64,000 nucleotides of DNA, taken from Virgibacillus_O sediminis. GTDB lineage: Bacteria; Bacillota; Bacilli; Bacillales; Amphibacillaceae. Below the pieces are notes generated by a model. It was not told where the DNA came from and made no database searches. It worked only from the letters and a program-made list of their open reading frames with translations. Within the stretch, counting starts at the first letter, position 1. The number at the start of each line of letters is the position of its first letter. Both the position numbers and the translations under genes were made by a program. Below are positions 33,586 to 43,357 of the stretch, one piece after another. The stretch spans positions 141,780 to 205,779 of the forward strand of contig NZ_JBHRRZ010000039.1 of the NCBI RefSeq assembly GCF_042643265.1, given 5' to 3'.

Positions 33586-33735
33586 TCATAGTCGAACCAT
33601 ATATAAAATGAAAAGTAACAGGAAGAACAGGACAATGCCGCCCCCGACGAACACTACTGAAGAAAATAACGCACCCTTCAATGATTCTGTTTCATGCTGA
33701 TTTGCTTTCTGCTTGATCTCTTTTGCAGTTGCCAT
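33586..33735 (-). CDS. Small single-helix oxidase subunit (subunit IIa type)
   Basis: The 49-residue protein has a charged N-terminus (MATAKEIKQKANQHETESLK), then GALFSSVVFVGGG and a hydrophobic helix ending LYMVRL. Subunit IIa of ba3 oxidases has the same plan (polar start, KGTLF-like entry, one helix, YMxRL end) and supplies the helix missing from the short subunit II. It is the first gene of the operon; the start codon is preceded by GGGGGTTGATGAACG. Confidence 0.75.
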   Translation of the reverse strand: MATAKEIKQKANQHETESLKGALFSSVVFVGGGIVLFFLLLFILYMVRL

Positions 33736-33891
33736 CGTTCATCAACCCCCTTGTTTATTTCTTGTCTTTATCATAATTCAATTTTGCTGGAGGATAAGTG
33801 AGATAAATTACCGGGAGCCAGTGATTTTCGTCAAACCCTGAAGATATTATGGCGAAATGGTGAACAAAGTTTATTGGTGGGGGGTTATGGG

Positions 33892-34020
33892 ATATCAGCA
33901 GGAGAGCGGTTTTATCCGCGGGTGGTCGCGGGTATCGCTAGGACAGCGCATTTATCCGCGGGTGCTCCGAAATATCGCCAGGACAGCAAACTTATCCGCT
34001 TGCACCCCGGGGTATCAGCG
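33892..34020. repeat. 20-bp-phased repeat, seven monomers
   Basis: TATC occurs at 33893, 33913, 33933, 33953, 33973, 33993 and 34013, exactly every 20 bp. TATCCGC alternates with TATCAGC/TATCGCT/TATCGCC, giving a 40-bp higher-order unit. The rest of the gap 33736-33891 shows no gene. Confidence 0.75.
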
Positions 34021-34030
34021 TTTCCCATAA

Positions 34031-34061
34031 AAAAACCAGCTGCCCAAAAGGGAGCTGGTTG
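34031..34061 (-). terminator. Terminator of addA
   Basis: On the minus strand AACCAGCTCCC, loop TTTT, GGGCAGCTGGTT and a T-run follow the addA stop. Confidence 0.85.
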
Positions 34062-34066
34062 GTAAG

Positions 34067-37000
34067 TCAAGGCACTCTGACGAGTAGTGCCTTGTCGAAG
34101 AAATATAGGTATGTTTCTTTTACTGGCTGCTTCCATATATGCTCGATGGCATATCGGTACAGTTCCATCTGTGTCCGGTAACGGTTGATGAGTCTTTCTT
34201 TGACGGCATCGGTGACTTCTTCCCAAATGGCGTCCGTTTTATAATCCAGAATGATCCACCCGTCTTCTTTAGGAATCAGTCCATCAATTACCCCTTGCAG
34301 CAAGACTGTCTCATCCGAGCCGGACTGCCAATTGGCATATACCTCATTAGCTGGAAGGGTAAGACTGAATGGAACCTCCCTTTGAAAGTCGGATGCTTGT
34401 GCCCTGATGTAGGCTGCTATATCGGAAAGATAGAATTCCTCGATGGCATGGGCGTCCACCGCGTCTGCCTCTTCCCTTGTCATAATCTCTTTATCTGCCA
34501 ATCTTTCTGCATGCTCCTGTACCTCACGGGCCGACAAAGTCCTGTCCATCGGCAGGTGCTGCATGACCGTATGCATCGCCGTTCCCTTTTCAGCAGAAGT
34601 TAGCTTTTCCTCTTTCTGCATGAAATTCGGGCGTTTGATGATTGGAGGCCGGTATTCCTCCACCAGCTGGGTCGAGCTGTACTCGTCAGCGATTTCCCGC
34701 TGCCTTTTCACTTCAGTGACGGTTTGTTTTGCTCTATATCTGGCTGCTTCTTGATAAGGATATTGGTAGGAAAGCCTCTCCTCTACCATTTGGTGTAATT
34801 CTTCGCTCTCAGCTTCTACTGGCTTCCAATCGATTAGATGCCCTATCAGTTCCTTAGCCTCTTCCTCTGAGCGGTCTTTCTGATTGGCGAACTCACTGCC
34901 ATGGACGATGGAAACTTTCCAACTGGAAGGGTCCACCTGGATGTCATCCAACACAGCGTCATGTATTTCTTCCGTTCTTAATTCACTGCTGTTTTGATGG
35001 CGGATCAAGGCTGGCCCCACCCAGTCCAGATAGGTTTTGGAGGCCATCCGGTAATGGGCAGGCATTACCCAGTCGGCATGATCCAGCATCTTTTCCCAAT
35101 CCTCCCTCCTCTTCTCAAAGGAAGGGACATTGCCGACCATCACCAGTTTTTCCTTGGCACGGGTGAGTGCCACATACAGAACACGCATTTCTTCGGCCAG
35201 CAGTTCGCGCTTCTTTTCATTTCTCAGCGCATGATAGAACAGGGTAGGATAGGTGATGCGCTTGACAGGATCAATATATTTACTGGCAAAGCCAAGGTCT
35301 TTGTGCAGCAGGTATTTATGATTAAGATCCTGCATATTGAATTCCTTGCCCATTGCACCAACAATGACAGCCGGAAATTCAAGTCCCTTGCTCTTATGGA
35401 TTGTCATAATCCGCACTACGTCTTCCTGCTCACTCAATGCCCTGGCTGCTCCCAGGTCATCTCCTCTTTCTTCCATTCTTTCAATGAAGCGCAGAAAACG
35501 GAATAGCCCGCGGAAGGAAGTAGCTTCATAGCCGCGTGCCCGGTCATAGAGGGCGCGGAGATTTGCCTGGCGCTGTCTTCCTCCCGGCATGCCGCCGACA
35601 AAATCGAAATAACCGGTCACCCGGTATATGTCCCAGATCAGTTCAGCTAGAGCCCCCTGCCTGGCCTGCAGGCGGAAATCCTCCAGTCGGCCGAGAAACT
35701 TTTCAACCGTATCGGCCGTTTTCCCGGTGTGCTGCCTGCGGTATTCCCGAAGAGCATCATAGAAGGAATTATACTTATCAGCAAGCCGGATCTGGGCCAG
35801 CTCCTCTTCATTCAAGCCTACGATTGGCGACTTCAATACAGAAGCTAGTGGGATATCCTGTCTTGGGTTGTCGATCACCTTCAGGAAGCTGATCATTACT
35901 TTCACTTCAATTGCCTCGAAATAACCTGTGGACAGCTCTGCATATACGGGGATCCCCTGTTTTTTCAATTCATCGGCAATGGTCGGCGCCCATGTCATCG
36001 AGCGCAGCAGAATTACGGCATCCCGGTATTGGAAATCTCGTTGGGCTCCGGTTTCCTTATCAAAAACCTGAAGGGGTCCTCCCTCTTTCTGCCCAATCCA
36101 TTCTTTTATTTTTTCTGTATAGGCCCTTGCCTCCAGCTGGGCCTTCTCCAAATCCTGAAAATCTTCGCCTTCTTCGTCACTTGATTCTTCTTCCGCTTCC
36201 CGGTCGATAATTACGAGCTCTGGGCTTGGTGATGGAAATGGCAGCTCATCATAGGATTTATTCCCATAGATCAATTCGGCATCGGCGTCATAGCTTATTT
36301 CCCCTACCTCTTCATCAAGGATCTGCCGGAAGATGAAGTTGGTGCCGCTGAGCACCTGCTCCCTGCTTCGGAAATTGCTTGCCAAATCAATACGGGCAGC
36401 AGGATGGCCGCTTCCGGCAAAACGTTTATACTTATCGATGAACAGGGAAGGTTCGGCATGGCGGAAACGGTAGATGCTCTGTTTTACATCCCCTACCATG
36501 AACATGTTTCCCGGCCCATTCCTGTCACTGATCAGGGTCAAAATCGTTTCTTGTACAAGGTTCGTGTCCTGATATTCATCTACCAGCACCTCGCTGAACC
36601 GGCGCTGGTACTCTTTGGCAACCGTGGACGGAACCGGATGATTGGTGGTGGAAGCTTCATTGTCTATCAGTAGTTCCAGACAAAGATGTTCCAAATCGGA
36701 AAAGTCAACTAGTGCCCGCTCCCGCTTCTGTTCTGTAAAGCCTGCCTTAAACTGTTTCACCAGTTCTGTCAGCCGGCGGATGATAGGGGCGATCTCGCGC
36801 ATATCTTCCACATGGCTGTTCAAATCACGTGTAAACCAGTTGTCCTTCATGCCATTCCAGCGTTTTTTATAGCTGTTTCGCAGCTTTTTTGTCCGTTCCT
36901 TCTTATCCTCATTGCATTCGGTTTTCTTACGTGACAATGTCTTGAAATCCGCTTGGCTGATAAAGTCGCCCAGAGCGTCCCAATTGTCCAGGCGGCTCAA

Positions 37001-37789
37001 AGCTCCTTGAAGCAATTCCAAATCCGACTCAATGGCTTCTGCATATTGATAGGGCCCATCATTTTCCCTGGTCATCTCCATGGCAAGCTCCATCTCGTCT
37101 TGGATAGCTTCAAAGGTATTGCGGACTTCGCGTTTCATGATGTTCAGCCAATCGAGTTCTTCCTCCCGCCAATCATCAGGAATGGAATATGTCTCGGCAA
37201 GAGAATCCAGCCATTCATCGGGATAGGGATTCTGCATAGCGAACTCATAGAGTTTCAAAATCAGATCCTCCACCTGCACATCACTGCGGTCATTGGAAAA
37301 CCGGTCGACCACTTGGAAAAAGCTCTCCTGCTGTTCCGTCTCGCTTCCGTACCATTCCTCAAACAGGTCATCGAGCACCTCCTGTTTGAGCAGATCGGCC
37401 TCCATGTCATCAGCAATCCGAAAAGCCGGGTCAATATCCAGAAGATATGCATACTGCCGGATTACGTCGAGGCAGAAGGAGTGCAGCGTGGAGATGGATG
37501 CGGTCTGAAGCATGGACAGCTGTTTTTTCAAATGCATGGAAGCAGGATTCTCCGCCAGGGCGGACTCCAGTGCCTCGCCGACCCTATTGCGCATTTCCTG
37601 GGCGGCCGCATTGGTGAATGTCACGACTAAAAGGGAATCAATCTCCACCGGGTGGTCCCGCCGCAGCAGCTTCTGGATAATTCGCTCGACCAACACAGCG
37701 GTCTTTCCGGATCCTGCTGCGGCTGCCACGAGTACATCTTTTCCGTCTGTATAGATGGCCTCTTCCTGTTCTCTTGTCCAACTAACCAT
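34067..37789 (-). CDS. addA: AddAB helicase-nuclease, subunit A
   Basis: AddA is the ATP-driven UvrD-like helicase with a C-terminal RecB-type nuclease, part of the Chi-controlled double-strand-break resection enzyme of Firmicutes. The 1240-residue protein shows the Walker A AAAAGSGKT (22-30), helicase motif II VDEYQDTN, motif VI VALTRAKEKL and the nuclease motif GVIDGLIP/ILDYKTD near the end. The ATG (GAGGAGG upstream) overlaps the addB stop by 8 nt. Confidence 0.97.
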   Translation of the reverse strand: MVSWTREQEEAIYTDGKDVLVAAAAGSGKTAVLVERIIQKLLRRDHPVEIDSLLVVTFTNAAAQEMRNRVGEALESALAENPASMHLKKQLSMLQTASISTLHSFCLDVIRQYAYLLDIDPAFRIADDMEADLLKQEVLDDLFEEWYGSETEQQESFFQVVDRFSNDRSDVQVEDLILKLYEFAMQNPYPDEWLDSLAETYSIPDDWREEELDWLNIMKREVRNTFEAIQDEMELAMEMTRENDGPYQYAEAIESDLELLQGALSRLDNWDALGDFISQADFKTLSRKKTECNEDKKERTKKLRNSYKKRWNGMKDNWFTRDLNSHVEDMREIAPIIRRLTELVKQFKAGFTEQKRERALVDFSDLEHLCLELLIDNEASTTNHPVPSTVAKEYQRRFSEVLVDEYQDTNLVQETILTLISDRNGPGNMFMVGDVKQSIYRFRHAEPSLFIDKYKRFAGSGHPAARIDLASNFRSREQVLSGTNFIFRQILDEEVGEISYDADAELIYGNKSYDELPFPSPSPELVIIDREAEEESSDEEGEDFQDLEKAQLEARAYTEKIKEWIGQKEGGPLQVFDKETGAQRDFQYRDAVILLRSMTWAPTIADELKKQGIPVYAELSTGYFEAIEVKVMISFLKVIDNPRQDIPLASVLKSPIVGLNEEELAQIRLADKYNSFYDALREYRRQHTGKTADTVEKFLGRLEDFRLQARQGALAELIWDIYRVTGYFDFVGGMPGGRQRQANLRALYDRARGYEATSFRGLFRFLRFIERMEERGDDLGAARALSEQEDVVRIMTIHKSKGLEFPAVIVGAMGKEFNMQDLNHKYLLHKDLGFASKYIDPVKRITYPTLFYHALRNEKKRELLAEEMRVLYVALTRAKEKLVMVGNVPSFEKRREDWEKMLDHADWVMPAHYRMASKTYLDWVGPALIRHQNSSELRTEEIHDAVLDDIQVDPSSWKVSIVHGSEFANQKDRSEEEAKELIGHLIDWKPVEAESEELHQMVEERLSYQYPYQEAARYRAKQTVTEVKRQREIADEYSSTQLVEEYRPPIIKRPNFMQKEEKLTSAEKGTAMHTVMQHLPMDRTLSAREVQEHAERLADKEIMTREEADAVDAHAIEEFYLSDIAAYIRAQASDFQREVPFSLTLPANEVYANWQSGSDETVLLQGVIDGLIPKEDGWIILDYKTDAIWEEVTDAVKERLINRYRTQMELYRYAIEHIWKQPVKETYLYFFDKALLVRVP

Positions 37790-40700
37790 TCTGCTCCTCC
37801 TCCCGTTTTAACCTGTCCAGTATTTCATTATCTTTCATATCTTTCAGCTTGCGGTAATCATTCGTTTCCAGTATCGGATCAAATTGGCAGACCGCATGGA
37901 AGGGACAGAACGTACAAGCGACATTCTGCTTATGCTGGTATGGGTTCAGATGGACGCCGCCCTCGGTAATGTCCAGGCCGGCATCCTGCATCAATCGGTG
38001 CATATGCTGCTTGAGGCTATGGAATGTCTCTTCATCAGCAATTTTGGAATCGCTGCGGAATCCGCCATTTTTTTTCAAGCCGGCTGGCACAATCACACTT
38101 CTCTTCCCCGGGTCCATCGAGGTGTCCATTGCTTGCACCGTCTCTTCATCAGAAAGAAGCAGTCCATCCATTTTATATTTTTGGAAAATCTTTTCCTCGA
38201 TCGCCTCATCACTCAGCCTGCCCTCGCTTGAAATCATCGGGTTATGAACATGGAAATAAAGCACTCCGGCCGGCGTAGCTTTCTGCTTCAGCCAGCTTTC
38301 TGAATGGGTGAGCACCACATCTAGATAGGTCAACATCTGCAGGGCCAGCCCGTAGTACACTTCCAGCAGGCTCAGCCCCTTCGAACTCGACTTGTAATCA
38401 ATGATGCGGAGGAGCAGATTATCGGACGTCAACGCCTTGTCTACCCGGTCGATTCTCCCCCTGAGCATCAGTTCATAGCCGTTTTTCAGCGGCATGCTGA
38501 GCGGCGGCAGCTGTTCATTCACTCCAAAACCGAGTTCTAGGCCGACAGGGGAGAAATTGCTCTGCCTTGCCTGTTCACTCAGTACGAATGCTGCCCTTGC
38601 AATCACCTGCTCGAGCTTCTGCTGGATATATTTATAGCGGTTGGAACTGCGCAGTATCTGATTTTGCAAAATTGGCGCCAGATTGCCTACCGCTTTCCGC
38701 GCGTAAGAATTCGTATCCGACTTTGTCAACTGTGCAAAGTCCCTGCCCTCCTGCTGGATCCATTCCGTGATTGTTTTTAACGCTTCATGGAAAAGCTGGC
38801 CGATATCAGGGGCATCCAATTTATATGTTTTCCGCTCATCCAGTCCAAGGCTGTATTTGGCAAAGTGCTGATAGGAGCAGCTGTAATAAGATTCCAGCCG
38901 TGATACACTTGCCTTCACCTGCTTCGGATAAAGCTTCTCCGCCGTGTCTGATGACAGATTTACTGGTTTGTTTTCATAATGCAGACTTTGCAGGATCGTA
39001 TAGGTCGTTCCGTACTTCTCATGATTGCCGATATACCAATTCAGGACATGGCGCCAAACAGGCTTGACCGGATATCCCTTCAAGCTTCTTGCCAGTTGAG
39101 CGGTCAGGGCGGACCTGGTTTTTACCGGTGTGGTAATAAACCGGTCGGCTTCCACCAGCTCATCCGGGTCTTGGAGCAAGATATGATCACAGCAGACCGG
39201 AAACAGATCCTCCACCCGCTTGATGAGCTGGGAAGGCATCTTGGATTTCCCTTCCTCATCACTGAGCGGATAGCTGATCCACAATTTGTCCTTTGCCGAG
39301 GTGAACGTCGTATACATATAAAACCAATCATCAAGGAGCTGGCGCCTGCTCGTATCAGCAAGCTTCAAGCCGTGTTCCTGCAACAGCTCCCTTTCCTGTT
39401 CATTAATCATCCCGTCTGCCGCCGGCTTCATCGGCCATACACCGTCATTCACCCCGAGCAAGAAAGAACATTTGATGCCGCTGATCCGGGAATGGTCAAT
39501 CGTACCGACGATGGCATGATCCATGGTCGGCGGCACATGGGCGAACTTCAATGTTTCAAAGCCTGCATCCAATGCCTTCCTGAATGTGGAAAGAGACATC
39601 TTCTCTTCGCCGGCCATCTCTACTATTTCATCAAACAGCTGGATGACTGCATCCCAGACCTGATCCTGTTCCCGTCCTTTTTCTATTTCACCTTTTTCAT
39701 CATACTGTTCCCTCGTCCGCTCGAGCTGTCCAGGTATTTCCAGCTCTTCCAGCAGGAGATAGGTAATCTCGCATAGTTCCCTGACCGTATCGGCCCGACG
39801 GATTTTTTCATCAAAGGACTTCAACGCACTGGTAGCCTGCCGGCGATACTTATTGATCCGCCGCTGTGTCTCTTTTTCGGCGTCCGTCTGGGCAGCTTGG
39901 TCAAAGCCGCGGAAACGCTGGAAAACCCACTCTTCCTCACTGAACCAGCTGTCACGGGAGCGGATGCCATATTCCAAAACATAATTTTCCAGTTCATCAA
40001 TGGCATCATCCGTCAGTGGACATTCCTTGTCGTATGCCGGTATGAAACCTGTCTTCAGGGCCCGAAACACTGCATCATACCGCCAGTTCCCCTCCACGAT
40101 ATCCAGAATGGAACGGATGAATTCAATCAGGGAATGATTGAGCATGGTCCGCTTTTCATCGATAAATACCGGTATATCGTGATCTCTAAATACAGTATCT
40201 ATCAAATCATGGTATGTCTCCGTCTGGCGGATGAAAACAGCGATATCCCTATAGCGGTAGCCCTCTTCCCTCACCAGGCGAAGAATCTCCTGGGCAGCCC
40301 CTTCCACCTCTGCACGTGGATGGACAGCCTCGGCGATATGGACAGGCGAGCTTCCTTCGAAGACCGGTGCAGGACGTACGTCAAAATAGCGTTCCAGATG
40401 AGCAAAGAACGGCCGATCCGAAAACCTGCCCTCCTCCGGCTTCAGCACCTCCGTACCATCAAAGGGGATGCCGCTCTCCCTGGCCATTTCCTGAAGTGTA
40501 TGATAGGTTTCGACAGTTTGATAGAAAAGGTCCAGCTCATTAACGTCCCCTTCCTTCTCCGGATCCATCGTAAGGGTGATGGTAACGCATTTACACTTTT
40601 TCAAAAGTTCTTCCACCACGATCAGCTCATTTGGTGTAAAGCTGTGAAAGCCGTCCATGTAGACTTCAGCGCCTTCGAGCAAGGAAGACTCTCTGATTTT

Positions 40701-41282
40701 TTCCGCCAACAGGCGAAGCTGGTCTTCACTATCAATATACTGATCTTTCAAGGCTTCGGTCAGCCGGTCATAGATATACAGCAGATCCTCCAGTTTTCTG
40801 GCGAGCGGTTCTTCTCCAGGTTCCTGGTGAACATAGCCGCGTATGTCATCAATCTGCATGCGAAGCGCCTCAGGCGGTATATCATATCGCTTGAACTCTG
40901 TAATCATTCCTTCCAGCTGCCCTAGAAACCCCTGCTTTTCCATGGCCTTCTGAAATACCTGCCAGTCCCCCTGTTTTTCTTCAATGATTTTCCGCAGCAT
41001 CATCTGCATCCCGACCGAGCTGATGAACTGTCTGGTCCCTCCCCCGGTTTCCTGGAGGATTCTCCATGCCAGGCGGGAAAAACTGACGACCTGTGCACGG
41101 ATACTCCCCTGAATCGATGGATCATTAAAAAGGGAGTACTCCTGCTGGAACGTCATCTGGTCAGGGACCAGGTAAAAAATCGGCGCGCCTTTTGGGTCAT
41201 CCAGCAGCTTTTCTTTAATTTCATCCATTGTCCTGCCGCTTTTCCCCGTGCCAGCCCTTCCTAATAGGAATCGGAGCCCCAT
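37782..41282 (-). CDS. addB: AddAB helicase-nuclease, subunit B
   Basis: AddB is the partner of AddA; it recognises Chi and carries a second nuclease. The 1166-residue protein begins with a Walker A (GRAGTGKS, 8-15). The C-terminal nuclease has GRIDRVD and IIDYKSS. The four cysteines of its Fe-S cluster are visible: one in ESYYSCSYQHFAKY and three in CTFCPFHAVC near the C-terminus. The ATG follows AAAGGAGG. It is upstream of and overlapping addA. Confidence 0.97.
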   Translation of the reverse strand: MGLRFLLGRAGTGKSGRTMDEIKEKLLDDPKGAPIFYLVPDQMTFQQEYSLFNDPSIQGSIRAQVVSFSRLAWRILQETGGGTRQFISSVGMQMMLRKIIEEKQGDWQVFQKAMEKQGFLGQLEGMITEFKRYDIPPEALRMQIDDIRGYVHQEPGEEPLARKLEDLLYIYDRLTEALKDQYIDSEDQLRLLAEKIRESSLLEGAEVYMDGFHSFTPNELIVVEELLKKCKCVTITLTMDPEKEGDVNELDLFYQTVETYHTLQEMARESGIPFDGTEVLKPEEGRFSDRPFFAHLERYFDVRPAPVFEGSSPVHIAEAVHPRAEVEGAAQEILRLVREEGYRYRDIAVFIRQTETYHDLIDTVFRDHDIPVFIDEKRTMLNHSLIEFIRSILDIVEGNWRYDAVFRALKTGFIPAYDKECPLTDDAIDELENYVLEYGIRSRDSWFSEEEWVFQRFRGFDQAAQTDAEKETQRRINKYRRQATSALKSFDEKIRRADTVRELCEITYLLLEELEIPGQLERTREQYDEKGEIEKGREQDQVWDAVIQLFDEIVEMAGEEKMSLSTFRKALDAGFETLKFAHVPPTMDHAIVGTIDHSRISGIKCSFLLGVNDGVWPMKPAADGMINEQERELLQEHGLKLADTSRRQLLDDWFYMYTTFTSAKDKLWISYPLSDEEGKSKMPSQLIKRVEDLFPVCCDHILLQDPDELVEADRFITTPVKTRSALTAQLARSLKGYPVKPVWRHVLNWYIGNHEKYGTTYTILQSLHYENKPVNLSSDTAEKLYPKQVKASVSRLESYYSCSYQHFAKYSLGLDERKTYKLDAPDIGQLFHEALKTITEWIQQEGRDFAQLTKSDTNSYARKAVGNLAPILQNQILRSSNRYKYIQQKLEQVIARAAFVLSEQARQSNFSPVGLELGFGVNEQLPPLSMPLKNGYELMLRGRIDRVDKALTSDNLLLRIIDYKSSSKGLSLLEVYYGLALQMLTYLDVVLTHSESWLKQKATPAGVLYFHVHNPMISSEGRLSDEAIEEKIFQKYKMDGLLLSDEETVQAMDTSMDPGKRSVIVPAGLKKNGGFRSDSKIADEETFHSLKQHMHRLMQDAGLDITEGGVHLNPYQHKQNVACTFCPFHAVCQFDPILETNDYRKLKDMKDNEILDRLKREEEQNG

Positions 41283-41450
41283 CCTGTTTCCTCCTTTTCA
41301 AAAATGGTTGTGTTGATCTATAAAAGTTTTTCTTATTATCATGCATAAACAAAGGCGCAAGCGTCCGGCCAGCCATTCACGGAAAATATCCGCACCTGCA
41401 GGATGAACCGGCGTCGCACCACCTCAGAATTTATCACTGCCTAAACAATA

Positions 41451-41487
41451 AAAACTCCTGCCTTTTATTTTACCAAAGGCAGGAGTC
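41451..41487 (-). terminator. Terminator of the signal peptidase gene
   Basis: ACTCCTGCCTTT pairs with AAAGGCAGGAGT (41455-41487); a T-run follows on the minus strand. Confidence 0.9.
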
Positions 41488-41496
41488 ATCGAACAG

Positions 41497-42048
41497 CTAT
41501 TTGCCAAGAGTCAGATCCGCCTGGGTAAGCGGCCAGTATTTCACACCAACCTTTCCTACCAGGGCGTCCTGGGGAACAAAGCCGAAGGACCGGCTGTCCA
41601 GACTGTCCTGCCGGTTATCTCCCAGCACGAAGAGTTTCCCCTCCGGAACCCTATTCTCTCCGGTCACCTCTTCCAAGGTAAAATCTTCCGTGAATGGCTC
41701 TGCTTCACTTTGCTTGGCATATGGTTCCAAAAATTCTTCTTCTATATAATTTCCATTTACGTACAGCTTATCATCCTTATATTCTATCTGATCACCTGGA
41801 AGCCCGATCACTCGTTTAACATAGTCTTCCTCCGGATTGGCATGGAAGACGATCACGTCAAACCGTTCTATATCCGTGACATCATAAATCACTTTATTAA
41901 CCATCATCAGGTTGCCATCATAAAGTGTCGGCTCCATGGACTCTCCATCTACCACATAACTGGCAAACAGGGAAGACCGGAAAACCAGTACAGCACCAAG
42001 GGCAAAAACTGCCACCATGATCAGTCTGCGATAATTGGTATTTTTCAT
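41497..42048 (-). CDS. lepB: Type I signal peptidase
   Basis: The 183-residue enzyme cleaves signal peptides of secreted proteins on the outer face of the membrane. It has one N-terminal membrane helix (about 9-28), catalytic Ser37 (GESMEPTL) and Lys78 (YVKRVIGLPGD), and the box GDNRQDSLDSRSFG. The ATG at 42048 is placed behind GGAGGAAAG; the longer frame from 42069 would include that site. Its position beside addB and yhjE matches sipV of B. subtilis. Confidence 0.95.
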   Translation of the reverse strand: MKNTNYRRLIMVAVFALGAVLVFRSSLFASYVVDGESMEPTLYDGNLMMVNKVIYDVTDIERFDVIVFHANPEEDYVKRVIGLPGDQIEYKDDKLYVNGNYIEEEFLEPYAKQSEAEPFTEDFTLEEVTGENRVPEGKLFVLGDNRQDSLDSRSFGFVPQDALVGKVGVKYWPLTQADLTLGK

Positions 42049-42106
42049 ATATCTTTCCTCCAGGGTCATGATGCATTCAACATCTTAATACCCTTTAGGA
42101 GATATT

Positions 42107-42763
42107 TTAATCCTTGGTAAAGTTCGGGTTCTCCTTTAACTTGGCTTTTTGGTGCAACTTTTTCTCCACATACTTTCCAATCATCCAGAACAGCCCGATA
42201 CAGCTGATCACTACAATAGTTTTTACCGGGTTCTGGGCAAACTCCATCACATTCGATCCCACATAGGCGATGGAGAAAATCATGACCGCTTTCCCCAACA
42301 TGACCGCCAAGATGAACTGATAGATGCTTACTTTGGACAGGCCGGCGACCACATTGATGACCGCTGAAGGGGAAAAAGGAAAACAGAGCAGCAGGAACAG
42401 CGGGCCGAATCCATGGCGTTCCACCCATGTAGTCACCTTCCTTACCTGCTGATGCTCCCTAAACTTTCTTACCCATCGCCTTCCGCTGAGCCTGCGGACG
42501 AGCAGAAAAATGATAACCGCACCGCTGCACGCTCCGAGCCAGGACAACAGAAATCCTTCCAGCAGACCATAGGCTGCAGCGTTTGCGAATACGAAGACTA
42601 CAAGCGGAAGAAATGGCAGAAAAGCCTCTAGGAACGGAAGAAAGAACCCGGGAAGCGGACCCAGGCTTTCATATTCACTTAATAGTTGGAGGATAAAGGC
42701 TTCAAACCCCTCCTCTTCAATTTCTGATTGCCAATCTGATAGTACTGTGCTTAATAAATACAT
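42107..42763 (-). CDS. yhjE: TVP38/TMEM64 family membrane protein (YhjE-like)
   Basis: The 218-residue protein has about five membrane helices and the family core: FLPFLEAFLPFLPLVVFVFAN, then GLLEGFLLSWLGACSG and LLLCFPFSPSAVINVVAGLS. These DedA-related proteins are proposed lipid or ion transporters or scramblases. The order yhjE, signal peptidase, addB agrees with B. subtilis. Confidence 0.88.
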   Translation of the reverse strand: MYLLSTVLSDWQSEIEEEGFEAFILQLLSEYESLGPLPGFFLPFLEAFLPFLPLVVFVFANAAAYGLLEGFLLSWLGACSGAVIIFLLVRRLSGRRWVRKFREHQQVRKVTTWVERHGFGPLFLLLCFPFSPSAVINVVAGLSKVSIYQFILAVMLGKAVMIFSIAYVGSNVMEFAQNPVKTIVVISCIGLFWMIGKYVEKKLHQKAKLKENPNFTKD

Positions 42764-42897
42764 CTAGTCCAAGCTCCTCATATGTATCAACCTACACGAA
42801 TTATACCCTTTAAACGCTTGCTCTAAAATATCGTCATGCAAATAACTGGAAAATTTGCCGCTTCCCTTATATTTTACTAAAATTTGAGGATACTTTG

Positions 42898-42927
42898 TTG
42901 TAATATCCCCTGCTTGTAGCATATAAT
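42898..42927 (+). promoter_or_regulatory. Probable sigma-A promoter of yhjD
   Basis: TTGTAA (42898-42903), an 18-bp spacer and a perfect TATAAT (42922-42927) lie 40 bp before the yhjD start. Confidence 0.6.
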
Positions 42928-42967
42928 ATGAAATAATAGAACAAACGTTCTGTCAGGAGGGTTATTC

Positions 42968-43357
42968 ATGCGTTATCTTTCAGAAGAGGAATTCCAACTG
43001 GCTGCCCGTTTCCTGTTCCTTTCCATGGCAATCGTGGTCATCCGCCAGGACACCGGCCATATCCAAAACGGGCCGTTTAAAATAAAAGGCCCTTACCTCA
43101 AATTACTGCAAGATATGGAAAAAGCAGCCGTGGAGGAACGCCGCAGACTGCGGCAGGAGATGAATAAACAGAGCATTCGGGTTGTCCGCCTCAACAGGAA
43201 TGACTCCTTTTCCACCTTCCTTTTCATCTCTGGAGGACATGAGGAGAAACGGAATTATTTCAATCCAGCCATTAGAATGAAGGTCGAAGCGATCGTCCAG
43301 GAGCTTATGGCTGCGGCTCTGCAACCAGATCAGCCGCATGCCTCTGCAAATACTTGA
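42968..43357 (+). CDS. yhjD: YhjD family protein, unknown
   Basis: The 129-residue protein matches B. subtilis YhjD in length and pattern: NGPFKIKGPYLKLLQDMEK in the middle and YFNPAIRMKVEAIVQELM near the end. It is soluble and helical; function unknown. The ATG has AGGAGGG upstream. Its last 53 bp overlap the end of comK on the other strand. Confidence 0.85.
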   Translation: MRYLSEEEFQLAARFLFLSMAIVVIRQDTGHIQNGPFKIKGPYLKLLQDMEKAAVEERRRLRQEMNKQSIRVVRLNRNDSFSTFLFISGGHEEKRNYFNPAIRMKVEAIVQELMAAALQPDQPHASANT

